A stretch of 42,272 bases of DNA from an uncultured Prochlorococcus sp. (GTDB lineage Bacteria; Cyanobacteriota; Cyanobacteriia; PCC-6307; Cyanobiaceae). Location of the stretch: assembly GCA_902621675.1 (NCBI GenBank), contig CACNMX010000010.1, forward strand, positions 1-42,272, in the 5' to 3' direction. Below are positions 34,411 to 42,272 of this stretch, piece after piece. Under the pieces are notes generated by a model. It saw only the letters and a program-made list of their open reading frames with translations. It had not been told where the DNA came from and ran no database searches. The position numbers were made by a program, and so were the translations under genes. Within the stretch, counting starts at the first letter, position 1. The number at the start of each line of letters is the position of its first letter.

Positions 34411-36198
34411 CTATTGAATTTTATTTAGTAAGTTTAAAATATATTTTTCATCTTGAGAATTTATAAAATCTCCGAAATCCAAATCCAAATTATTCTTCCA
34501 ATTATCAAATAATGGTTGAAGAGTTTTTTCTAAATCGTTTAGTTCCATTCTTTGTAAGAATGGTTTAGCCAGCCTTTGTAGATTTTTACTTCCTCCCAAC
34601 CATAATTGGTATTTGTTTTGCCCACTTCCAACAAGTGCTAATTCGGCCATATAAGGCCTTGTACATCCATTCGGACATCCTGTCATTCTAAATAATATTG
34701 TTTTTTGTATTTTTAGATCTAATAGTAAATTTTCAATCCTTTTTAATACATCAGGTAATATTCTTTCAGCTTCAGTCATCGCAAGACCACAAAGTGGTAA
34801 CGCAGGACAAGCTAAAGCGTGTCTTTGTATTTCATTAATTTTTTCTAAATTTTCGTATCCAATTTTTGATAGAGATTTTTGAATTTCACCTTTGTTTTTA
34901 TTGGCAATATTACAAAGTAAGATATCTTGATTAGGTGTGAGTCTTAAATCCAAATTATATTTTTTAACAATACTTGTGATGGTATTCTTCTTCTCTCCGG
35001 ATAATCTCCCTGACAATAATGGTAAACCTACGAAATAGGAGTTTTTATTTTGTTTATGCCAACCTAGATAATCAATAAGAATCTTATCCGGTTCTTTTCT
35101 GATTTTTTTAATTTCACTTTTGAAATACTTATCAAAAAGTATCTTTTTGAACCATTTAATACCTTTTCTATGAAGAAGGTATTTCATTCTGGAATTTTTT
35201 CTTGATTTTCTATCACCATAATCTCTTTGAATAGCCACAATGCTTTGTATTAACTCATAAACATGAGGTTCTTCAACATATCCAAGTGGATCGGCAATTC
35301 TGGCAAAGGTCTCTTCATTGTTATGTGTGCGACCCATACCACCTCCTACATAGAAGTTGCACCCTTCTAAGTTTCCATCTTTAGAAGTAAAGGCAACCAT
35401 TCCAATGTCATTGGTAAGAAGATCAACAGAATTGTCCCCAGGAACTGTCACAGCACATTTGAATTTTCTTGGTAAATAAGTTGAACCATAAAGTGGCTCA
35501 TCTTTTATCCCACTAAAAACATTATTTTTGAATTGAAGCTTTCTAATTGCTTCAATATCTTTGTCAGGTTTTATGGTGTACTCTAAATCTCCATCAGCCC
35601 AAAGCTCTAAAAAAGTACCTTGGCCAGCCATTGGGGTGAGAAGATCTGCAACTTTTTTTGCCAATGCCCTCGCAATTTTGTAGTCTGGCGAATCAAATGG
35701 AGCCGCAGGGGCCATAACGTTTCTATTTATGTCACCACATGCAGCTAATGTGGAGCCCATTGAATTTACTATTGTTTGGATTACTTCCTTAAGGTTCTCC
35801 TTTCTAATTCCATGCATTTGAAAGGCTTGTCTTGTAGTGGCCCTAAGTGTTCCATTACCTAGCTTGTCAGATAATTCATCTAATGCTAAAAATAATTTCC
35901 CAGGAACTTCGCCTCCGGGATTTCTTAACCTAAGCATCATTTGCCAATCTTTACTTTTGCCTGGCCTTCTATTTTCCCTGTTATCTTGTTGATAACTCCC
36001 ATGAAATTTTAATAATTGAACTGCATCATTGGTAAAATGATCGCTCTCATTGACTAATTCCGTAGCGAGTGGTTCTTTAAGAAATTGGCTATTTTTTTTA
36101 AAATTTTCAAATTTAGAAACTTCAAGTCCATTTGCCAAACAAACAGTTTCTTCCTTGGTGGAATCTTTTTTCTTTTTTACTTTCTCAACCTTGATCAA
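34411..36198 (-). CDS. sir: Ferredoxin-sulfite reductase
   Basis: Reduces sulfite to sulfide with six electrons from ferredoxin, using siroheme coupled to a 4Fe-4S cluster. The cluster ligands are Cys464 and Cys470 (ACPALPLC) and Cys508 and Cys512 (GCPNGC). The sirohaem-binding basic residues are in RATTRQAFQMHG (about 119-130), and GDINRNVMAP matches the sulfite-reductase subgroup better than nitrite reductase. 595 residues, with a Lys-rich N-terminal extension. TTG start at 36198. The stop is 3 bases from the converging dipeptidase stop. Confidence 0.93.
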   Translation of the reverse strand: MIKVEKVKKKKDSTKEETVCLANGLEVSKFENFKKNSQFLKEPLATELVNESDHFTNDAVQLLKFHGSYQQDNRENRRPGKSKDWQMMLRLRNPGGEVPGKLFLALDELSDKLGNGTLRATTRQAFQMHGIRKENLKEVIQTIVNSMGSTLAACGDINRNVMAPAAPFDSPDYKIARALAKKVADLLTPMAGQGTFLELWADGDLEYTIKPDKDIEAIRKLQFKNNVFSGIKDEPLYGSTYLPRKFKCAVTVPGDNSVDLLTNDIGMVAFTSKDGNLEGCNFYVGGGMGRTHNNEETFARIADPLGYVEEPHVYELIQSIVAIQRDYGDRKSRKNSRMKYLLHRKGIKWFKKILFDKYFKSEIKKIRKEPDKILIDYLGWHKQNKNSYFVGLPLLSGRLSGEKKNTITSIVKKYNLDLRLTPNQDILLCNIANKNKGEIQKSLSKIGYENLEKINEIQRHALACPALPLCGLAMTEAERILPDVLKRIENLLLDLKIQKTILFRMTGCPNGCTRPYMAELALVGSGQNKYQLWLGGSKNLQRLAKPFLQRMELNDLEKTLQPLFDNWKNNLDLDFGDFINSQDEKYILNLLNKIQ

Positions 36199-36285
36199 AA
36201 GAACAAAAAATATCTCTTTTTATACATTAGCGAAAAGCTTATTTAACTGGTAGTAAATTATAGTAAGTGAAGTCATATTTTTTTC

Positions 36286-38448
36286 TTGTCTAAATATTTA
36301 CTTGAGATAGGAACAGAAGAGTTGCCCGCAAAATTTTCTCATTCTGTTCTAGAGCAATTTAAATCTCTAATAGAATTTGAATTGGATAAAAAGTTAATCA
36401 AATTCCAACATATAGTCGTTACCTCCACACCAAGGAGGATAGTTCTACTTCTCGAAGGTTTAGTTGATTATGCAGAAGATAAGATAATAGAAAGAAAAGG
36501 GCCTAAAGCAAATTCAGCTTTTTCAAATGGATGTCCTACTAATGCCGCTTTAGGATTTGCTAATAGCTTAGATATAGATGTGGGTGAGCTAGAAATAAAA
36601 AATACAGAAAAAGGTGATTTTGTATTTGGAAAGAAAATTGAGAAAGGACTATCAACAAAAATTTCTTTGTCTTCGATTATCCCAAAATTAGTAAAGAGTC
36701 TTCAAGGCCCGCGATTTATGAAATGGGGGGCTGGGAACATAAAATTTTCAAGACCTATTAGGTGGATTGCCTCTGTTTATAATTATGAAATTCTTGATTT
36801 TGAATTTGATGAATGTGATCCAAAGATCAAAATAAGTAATAAAACAAGAAGTCATAGGCTAATTAATGAAGTTTTAGAAGTTCAGAGTCCTGATGATTTT
36901 TTTGAATTATTGAAACGAAATAGAGTAATAGCTATTCGAAAAGAAAGAAAAGAAAAAATTGAAGGTTTAATAAATCAGGCATCTAGATCTCTAAATCTGA
37001 AACCTGACCTTTCAGGAGGATTACTAAATGAACTAACTGATTTAGTTGAATGGCCAGAATTAATTATTGGTAAATTTAGTGATGAATTTCTTGATCTTCC
37101 GGTTGAAGTTCTCTCAACAGTCATGAAAAGTCATCAGAGATACGTTCCTCTTTTATTGAAAAACAAAAGTTTTTCTAAACTAGATTTAAGCTCTGAAAAA
37201 AATATTAGTACGACTTTCTGCGTTATTTCCAATGGTCTTGAAGAATCAAATAATAATATTGCAAAAGGTAATGAGAAAGTATTGAGGGCAAGGTTTTCAG
37301 ACGCAAAGTTTTTCGTAGAAAGTGACAAAAAAGTTGCCTCAATCGAAAGAAATGAAAAGCTTAAATCTGTTTCCTATTTAAAAGGACTTGGAAATATATT
37401 TCAGAGGGTAGAAAGGATAGAGGAAATTACTAAAAAAATACTTAAATTTTTAAATGATAAGTCTTTAGAAGAAAAAAAAATAATAGAAGCTGCTAAGTAC
37501 TGTAAAAACGACTTATGTAGCGAAATTGTTTTCGAATTCCCTGAGCTGCAAGGAATAATGGGTGGTAAATATCTTAAATATGAGGGATTTAGTGATGATG
37601 TTTGCTTGGCTGTCGCTGAACATTATTTACCTTCTTTTTATAAAGATGCTTTGCCCTCCACAAAATATGGTGCAATAGTTTCCATAGCAGATAAGGTCGA
37701 AACTTTAATAAGTATATTTATTTCTGGTAAACGTCCTAGTGGATCATCTGATCCTTATGCTTTAAGAAGAAATTTGAATGGAGTGATTAAAATAATTTGG
37801 GATTATGAACTTGATTTACCTTTAGATAAATTATTCAACGAACTTATTGATTTTTGGAAAATCGTATTTCCGAATTTAAATTTTTCAAGAGAAATAGTAT
37901 TTAATGATTTAAATGAATTTTTAGTTCAAAGAATTGTTAGTCATCTAGAAGAAATATCACTAAGTAAAGAATTAATAAAGGCCGTTTGCTCTTTTGATGA
38001 ATTATCTCAAAAAAGATTATTGAGTATTGTTGATCTTAAAAATAGGGTTAAGTCTATTATCAATTTTAAAGAAAAGGATAATTTTGTTGAAATACAGAAG
38101 GTAATTACTAGGGTAAGCAAATTAGCAAATAACAGTGATATATCAAGAGACGTTCTCTCAACAAGAGATTATGTAAACACAAAACTTTTTGAAAAAGATT
38201 GTGAATTCAAAGTTTTTGAATTTATTGAAGAATTAGAAGAACTTTTTTCAGAAGGCTATTGCAATTATTTGGAACTTTTAAATTTGTTTGAGATTCATGT
38301 CAACACTATCGAGGATTTATTTGATAATGAAAAGGGAGTCCTAATAATGTCAGAGGATTTAAAAATAAGAAATAATAGACTCAATTTGTTGAGCTTAATA
38401 AGAAATTATTCTCTAAAAATTGCCGACTTTACACTTTTGAACTCTTAA
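36286..38448 (+). CDS. glyS: Glycyl-tRNA synthetase beta subunit
   Basis: 720 residues of the alpha2beta2-type GlyRS beta chain: N-terminal LLEIGTEELPAK, then KGP, FMKWG, FSRPIRWI and SHQRYVPLL motifs, the HD-type domain with GAIVSIADKVETL and GSSDPYALRR, and a C-terminal anticodon-binding region (ALBD-like). It charges tRNA-Gly together with GlyQ, which is not in the window. The start is TTG at 36286. Its 3' end overlaps the converging chlP stop by 20 bases (38429-38448). Confidence 0.97.
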   Translation: MSKYLLEIGTEELPAKFSHSVLEQFKSLIEFELDKKLIKFQHIVVTSTPRRIVLLLEGLVDYAEDKIIERKGPKANSAFSNGCPTNAALGFANSLDIDVGELEIKNTEKGDFVFGKKIEKGLSTKISLSSIIPKLVKSLQGPRFMKWGAGNIKFSRPIRWIASVYNYEILDFEFDECDPKIKISNKTRSHRLINEVLEVQSPDDFFELLKRNRVIAIRKERKEKIEGLINQASRSLNLKPDLSGGLLNELTDLVEWPELIIGKFSDEFLDLPVEVLSTVMKSHQRYVPLLLKNKSFSKLDLSSEKNISTTFCVISNGLEESNNNIAKGNEKVLRARFSDAKFFVESDKKVASIERNEKLKSVSYLKGLGNIFQRVERIEEITKKILKFLNDKSLEEKKIIEAAKYCKNDLCSEIVFEFPELQGIMGGKYLKYEGFSDDVCLAVAEHYLPSFYKDALPSTKYGAIVSIADKVETLISIFISGKRPSGSSDPYALRRNLNGVIKIIWDYELDLPLDKLFNELIDFWKIVFPNLNFSREIVFNDLNEFLVQRIVSHLEEISLSKELIKAVCSFDELSQKRLLSIVDLKNRVKSIINFKEKDNFVEIQKVITRVSKLANNSDISRDVLSTRDYVNTKLFEKDCEFKVFEFIEELEELFSEGYCNYLELLNLFEIHVNTIEDLFDNEKGVLIMSEDLKIRNNRLNLLSLIRNYSLKIADFTLLNS

Positions 38449-39769
38449 CTTTAATTCCTCCCTTTATTGAATAATTTTCTAGCATTTTTTCTACTTCTTT
38501 ATTTTCCCTAACAGCACTATCAACTGGTTTATATTTTAGAGGCGCTAGGGCTTTCCCTCTTAAAATCGAACCAAGTGTAAGCATCGTAATTTTAAGTTGT
38601 TGTAATGGTTTCATAGAGACAACTCTTTTGTATAAGTAACTATCAAAAGTAAGTCTTTGAACATCCATGTCATCACACATCTCAACAAAGGCTTCTCTAG
38701 CAGAATCATTTCTGTAGAAAATATTTTGAAGGATTTCTAGCACCTTATAAGTTGTGCCATATTTTTTATCCCATTTTTTAAGATAGTTTTTTAAATCTTT
38801 TTCTGATGGAATTACTTGACCATTTTTTGATGCTTCAACAATTTCTTCAGCACACATTCTTCCGCTTTTTGCTGCAAAATAAATACCCTCTCCAGAACTT
38901 TTTGTGACATAACCAGCTGCATCACCAACCAATGCCATTCTCCCAACTACCCTTCTTGGCCTTGGATGCTCTGGAATAGGGTGAGCTTCTACCTTTATTA
39001 CTTCACCATTAACAAGTCTTTTCTTTGCCCTATTTCTTACACCTTCTTGAAGGCCTTTAATTAATGACTGATTCTTTTGCATGGTTCCTGTCCCCACAGC
39101 AACATGATCGTATTTAGGAAATACCCACCCATAAAAATCAGGAGAAACATCAGTTCCAACATACATTTCAGCAAGATCCTCGTAGTAACTCATTTCTTCT
39201 TTAGGCAATTTAATTCGTTCCTGAAATGCTATAGCAACTTTGTAATCACCTGCATCCATTGCTTTTGCGACTCTACTATTGGCTCCATCAGCTCCTATCA
39301 AAAGGTCAACAGTAAGCTCTTTTAGTTCCCCTTTTTTATCTCCATTCGTAAAGTCTGAGTAGGAAAGCTTATATGGCCCTTGATTATTATCGCCAGTATC
39401 AATAGAAGTAACTAATCCATTTATTAATGTAGCACCAAGATCTGATGCTCTGTTGCGCATAAAGGCATCCATAACTTCTCTTCTACACATCCCAATAAAC
39501 TCATTATCACTTTTTCCATAAACTCTATCTAAACTTATATCTACTTCTCTATTTGATGGAGATATCATTCTCATATGCCTTACTTTTCTATCAATAATTG
39601 ACTCAGGCAAATCAAATTCTTCGACCATACAAAGTGGAATTGCTCCTCCACATGGTTTCGCATTATCTAATTTTCTCTCGAAGAGCCAAGTTTTTATTCC
39701 AGCTTTAGCAAGTATTTCTGCCGCACATGAACCACTTGGACCTCCACCAATAACAGCTACCCTCAACAT
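38429..39769 (-). CDS. chlP: Geranylgeranyl reductase ChlP
   Basis: NADPH/FAD enzyme reducing geranylgeranyl to phytyl groups for chlorophyll and tocopherol. The 446-residue protein has an N-terminal FAD-binding GGGPSGSCAAE (8-18), the FERK strand end, the CGGAIP motif, and the second FAD motif LVGDAAGYVTKSSGEGIY typical of plastid/cyanobacterial ChlP. Membrane-associated. ATG at 39769. It diverges from the VanY-type gene (113-base spacer) and has a 20-base antisense 3' overlap with glyS. Confidence 0.96.
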   Translation of the reverse strand: MLRVAVIGGGPSGSCAAEILAKAGIKTWLFERKLDNAKPCGGAIPLCMVEEFDLPESIIDRKVRHMRMISPSNREVDISLDRVYGKSDNEFIGMCRREVMDAFMRNRASDLGATLINGLVTSIDTGDNNQGPYKLSYSDFTNGDKKGELKELTVDLLIGADGANSRVAKAMDAGDYKVAIAFQERIKLPKEEMSYYEDLAEMYVGTDVSPDFYGWVFPKYDHVAVGTGTMQKNQSLIKGLQEGVRNRAKKRLVNGEVIKVEAHPIPEHPRPRRVVGRMALVGDAAGYVTKSSGEGIYFAAKSGRMCAEEIVEASKNGQVIPSEKDLKNYLKKWDKKYGTTYKVLEILQNIFYRNDSAREAFVEMCDDMDVQRLTFDSYLYKRVVSMKPLQQLKITMLTLGSILRGKALAPLKYKPVDSAVRENKEVEKMLENYSIKGGIKVKSSKV

Positions 39770-39882
39770 ATGAAAAAAAAATAATACTGTATATAAAAAC
39801 TACATCTTTTTTGCTTATAAAAGTGCATTTCTTAAAATAATAGTTAATATCGAAATATCTTTTCCAAATTCACTTCTAAATA

Positions 39883-40596
39883 TTGGGACTAAACAAAGAT
39901 ATCGATCATTTTGATATACCACCTGCCAAAAGAATTTACCTAAATAATCCAAATTCGACTTTATTAAAAAAACTATTAATATTTTCTCCATTTCTTTTTC
40001 TTATCTTTTCTTTCGCTGCATTGCGCTTATTTAAAAATATAGAAATAGGATCTCTTGATAATCTCAATTTTCAGGCTCAGATAAATCACGATCATAGAAT
40101 TTTAGGTCATTTACCCTATGCGGAAATTTCTAAGGATAAACTAGTTTTAATTGAGCCAAATATTGAAGTTCATATGGATATGCGCGATTCTCTATTAAAA
40201 ATGAGAGAAGAAGCCAAAAAGGATGGGATATATTTAGTATTCTTGAGTGGTTATAGATCAATAAATTTGCAAAACGATATCTTTTATTCTTTAAAATCTA
40301 ATAGAAATCAAGAAGCGGCAGAAAGAGCTAGAGTTTCAGCACCTCCGGGCTATTCTGAACATAGTACAGGTTTCGCAATCGATATTGGTGATGCTACTCA
40401 AAGAGAGACAGACTTTGAAACCGACTTCGAAAATACTGACGCCTTTAGATGGCTAATAAAAAATGCAGCTAAGTTTCACTTTAAGTTATCGTTCAACAAA
40501 GACAATAAATATATAGATTACGAACCCTGGCATTGGAGATATGAGGGGTCAATTGAAGCATTAAAAGTTTTTGAAAGCTCAAATAGAAAATTTTAA
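39883..40596 (+). CDS. VanY-type D-alanyl-D-alanine carboxypeptidase (M15B)
   Basis: 237 residues: a cytoplasmic N-terminus, one membrane helix (about 30-48), then an M15B peptidase domain facing the periplasm. Zinc and catalytic residues are visible: SGYRS (122-126), SEHSTGFAIDIGD (His160, Asp167) and EPWHWR (Glu214, His217). It trims the terminal D-Ala from peptidoglycan stem peptides. The start is TTG at 39883. It may share a pathway with the VanX-type enzyme 5.5 kb away. Confidence 0.9.
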   Translation: MGLNKDIDHFDIPPAKRIYLNNPNSTLLKKLLIFSPFLFLIFSFAALRLFKNIEIGSLDNLNFQAQINHDHRILGHLPYAEISKDKLVLIEPNIEVHMDMRDSLLKMREEAKKDGIYLVFLSGYRSINLQNDIFYSLKSNRNQEAAERARVSAPPGYSEHSTGFAIDIGDATQRETDFETDFENTDAFRWLIKNAAKFHFKLSFNKDNKYIDYEPWHWRYEGSIEALKVFESSNRKF

Positions 40597-40650
40597 ATCT
40601 ATTTGATTAATTTAATTATTCCATTAGATTATATTTTTCAAAGTCATAAA

Positions 40651-40662
40651 GAGAAAATTCTC
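40651..40662. repeat. Short inverted repeat before typA
   Basis: GAGAA-AA-TTCTC, a perfect 12-base palindrome, lies 54 bases after the VanY-type stop and 63 bases before typA. It is too short and its loop too small to be a confident terminator. Confidence 0.2.
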
Positions 40663-40725
40663 ATAATTTGCATACTTTGAGTTAGCCTTAATAGAGTCAA
40701 TCTAATATTTATATAAATTCTATAA

Positions 40726-42272
40726 ATGTCATCTTCGATAAAAGAAATTAGAAATGTTGCAATTATTGCTCACGTAGATCATGGGAAGACAACTCTTGTA
40801 GATGCATTGTTATCTCAATCAGGAATATTTAGAGACAATGAAGTTATCCCTACATGTGTAATGGATTCAAATGATCTTGAAAGAGAAAGGGGGATAACAA
40901 TTCTCTCAAAAAATACTGCAGTTAACTATAAAGATACCAGAATTAATATTATAGATACACCTGGACATGCTGATTTTGGAGGAGAAGTTGAAAGGGTTTT
41001 GGGAATGGTTGATGGTTGTCTGCTTATTGTTGATGCAAATGAGGGACCTATGCCTCAAACAAGATTTGTTTTAAAAAAAGCATTAGAAAAAGGACTAAGG
41101 CCTATAGTATTTGTAAATAAAATTGATAGACCACGAGTAGTACCTGAAATAGCAATTGATAAGGTCCTTGATTTGTTTTTGGAATTAGGAGCTGATGATG
41201 ATCAATGTGATTTCCCTTATCTTTTTGGGAGTGGCTTATCTGGCTTCGCAAAAGAAGAGATGGAATCTAATAGTGACAATATGATGCCTCTTTTTGAAGC
41301 TATTATCAGACACGTTCCTCCTCCAGTAGGTGACTCTAAAAAGCCTTTACAGCTACAAATCACTACTTTGGACTATTCTGATTTCTTAGGTAGAATAGTA
41401 ATTGGAAAGATCCACAATGGAACTATAAAAAATGGCCAACAGGCTAGTTTAATTAAAGAAAACGGAAAAACTATTAAAGGTAAGGTTAGTAAGCTTTTAG
41501 GATTTGAAGGATTACAAAGAATTGATATAAATGAAGCATTCGCAGGTGATATTGTTGCCGTTTCTGGTTTCGATGACGTCAATATTGGTGAGACCATAGC
41601 ATGTCCCGATTCTCCCCATCCTCTTCCATTAATCAAAGTTGATGAACCTACCTTAAATATGACTTTTGTTGTCAATGATTCACCATTCGCGGGAAAGGAA
41701 GGAAAATTTGTTACTAGTAGACAATTAAAAAATAGATTGGAGAGGGAACTTTTAACAAATGTTGCCCTTAGAGTAGAAGAAACTGATTCACCTGACAGGT
41801 TTTCAGTTTCAGGAAGAGGAGAATTACATTTAGGGATATTGATTGAAACTATGAGAAGAGAGGGTTTTGAGTTTCAAATCTCACAACCTCAAGTAATTTT
41901 CAGGGAAATTGATAATGTTGAATGTGAGCCTATAGAGACTTTGGTTTTAGATATACCTGAAGTATCTGTTGGCTCTTGTATCGAAAAACTTGGATCTAGA
42001 AAGGCAGAGATGAAAAACATGCAGACAAGTTCTGATGGGAGAACTCAATTAGAGTTTCTTGTCCCATCAAGAGGACTTATTGGATTTCGTGGTGAATTTG
42101 TTCGAATAACAAGAGGTGAAGGTATCATGAGTCATTCATTTTATGAATATAAACCTAAAACAGGAGATTTTGAGACTAGAAGAAATGGAGTCCTTATAGC
42201 TTTTGAGGAAGGTGTGGCTACATTTTATGCATTAAAGAATGCTGAAGATAGGGGAGTCTATTTCATTAAACC
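40726..42272 (+). CDS. typA: Ribosome-binding GTPase TypA/BipA (3' end beyond the window)
   Basis: The frame is open from the ATG at 40726 to the window edge: 515 complete codons of the roughly 600 expected, so the C-terminal part is missing only because of the cut. GTPase motifs: AHVDHGKT (15-22), [17 protein letters not shown] and NKID. Then domain II, and the EF-G-like domain with [21 protein letters not shown], cited by its first residues SGRGELHLG, and [12 protein letters not shown]. It is a translational GTPase acting in 50S assembly and stress adaptation. It starts a new unit after the VanY-type gene. Confidence 0.97.
   Translation, partial: MSSSIKEIRNVAIIAHVDHGKTTLVDALLSQSGIFRDNEVIPTCVMDSNDLERERGITILSKNTAVNYKDTRINIIDTPGHADFGGEVERVLGMVDGCLLIVDANEGPMPQTRFVLKKALEKGLRPIVFVNKIDRPRVVPEIAIDKVLDLFLELGADDDQCDFPYLFGSGLSGFAKEEMESNSDNMMPLFEAIIRHVPPPVGDSKKPLQLQITTLDYSDFLGRIVIGKIHNGTIKNGQQASLIKENGKTIKGKVSKLLGFEGLQRIDINEAFAGDIVAVSGFDDVNIGETIACPDSPHPLPLIKVDEPTLNMTFVVNDSPFAGKEGKFVTSRQLKNRLERELLTNVALRVEETDSPDRFSVSGRGELHLGILIETMRREGFEFQISQPQVIFREIDNVECEPIETLVLDIPEVSVGSCIEKLGSRKAEMKNMQTSSDGRTQLEFLVPSRGLIGFRGEFVRITRGEGIMSHSFYEYKPKTGDFETRRNGVLIAFEEGVATFYALKNAEDRGVYFIK

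Noticed and set aside
36251-36266. Direct repeat TAGTAA spaced 10 bases upstream of glyS
   Set aside because: Only six bases in AT-rich spacer, with no match to a known operator.
41373-41675. 100-codon minus-strand open frame
   Set aside because: Antisense to the typA coding frame, which is open through the window edge.

Overview
The window reads as chromosomal DNA from a high-light-adapted Prochlorococcus (marine picocyanobacterium). The evidence is very AT-rich sequence, tight gene packing with many 0-4 bp gene junctions, and a cyanobacterial gene set: petN, thf1/psb29, chlP, pcyA, a SipA-like protein, ferredoxin sulfite reductase and a thylakoid-type FtsH. The strain assignment is inference. 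No rRNA, tRNA, CRISPR array, insertion sequence or phage integrase was found. The last gene (typA) runs off the right edge.

Layout. (1) 186-3920: phosphate ABC transporter pstS-pstC-pstA-pstB. (2) 4028-4945: short genes, a possible small RNA ending in a stem-loop, and a small exported protein. (3) 10914-5151, minus strand: a compact operon of beta-CASP exonuclease, ATP-dependent DNA ligase, LHR-Core helicase and metallophosphoesterase PdeM, the known bacterial LHR-Core DNA-repair cluster. A tail-anchored unknown protein lies just upstream. (4) 11.4-13.6 kb: a stand-alone IF-2 N-domain protein, a DUF2130 coiled-coil protein and a ribbon-helix-helix-like protein. (5) 13.8-17.5 kb: an island of about a dozen very small genes on both strands, mostly unknown, including two that look like diverged paralogues. 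(6) 17.6-21.4 kb: a photosynthesis and proteostasis block with petN and an overlapping one-helix ORF, thf1, clpP, ftsH and a SipA-like gene. (7) 21.4-23.8 kb: a two-gene M16 peptidase pair. (8) 23.9-28.6 kb: pcyA, a DevBCA-type exporter whose adaptor is a lipoprotein, a basic micro-protein and a glycosyltransferase. (9) 28.6-33.7 kb: rpsB with a structured leader, tsf, an unknown protein and recG. (10) 33.7-42.3 kb: a VanX-type dipeptidase, sir, glyS, chlP, a VanY-type peptidase and partial typA.

How it fits together. Most genes are housekeeping: phosphate uptake, translation, photosystem maintenance, tetrapyrrole and chlorophyll synthesis, sulfur assimilation and peptidoglycan turnover. The accessory-looking parts are the LHR-Core operon, the small-gene island and the DevBCA exporter. 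I see no clearly unprecedented multi-gene system. The best leads are the small-protein island with its internal paralogy, the unlabelled stem-loop RNA candidate after pstB, the rpsB leader, the palindrome upstream of thf1, and the micro-ORF overlapping petN.
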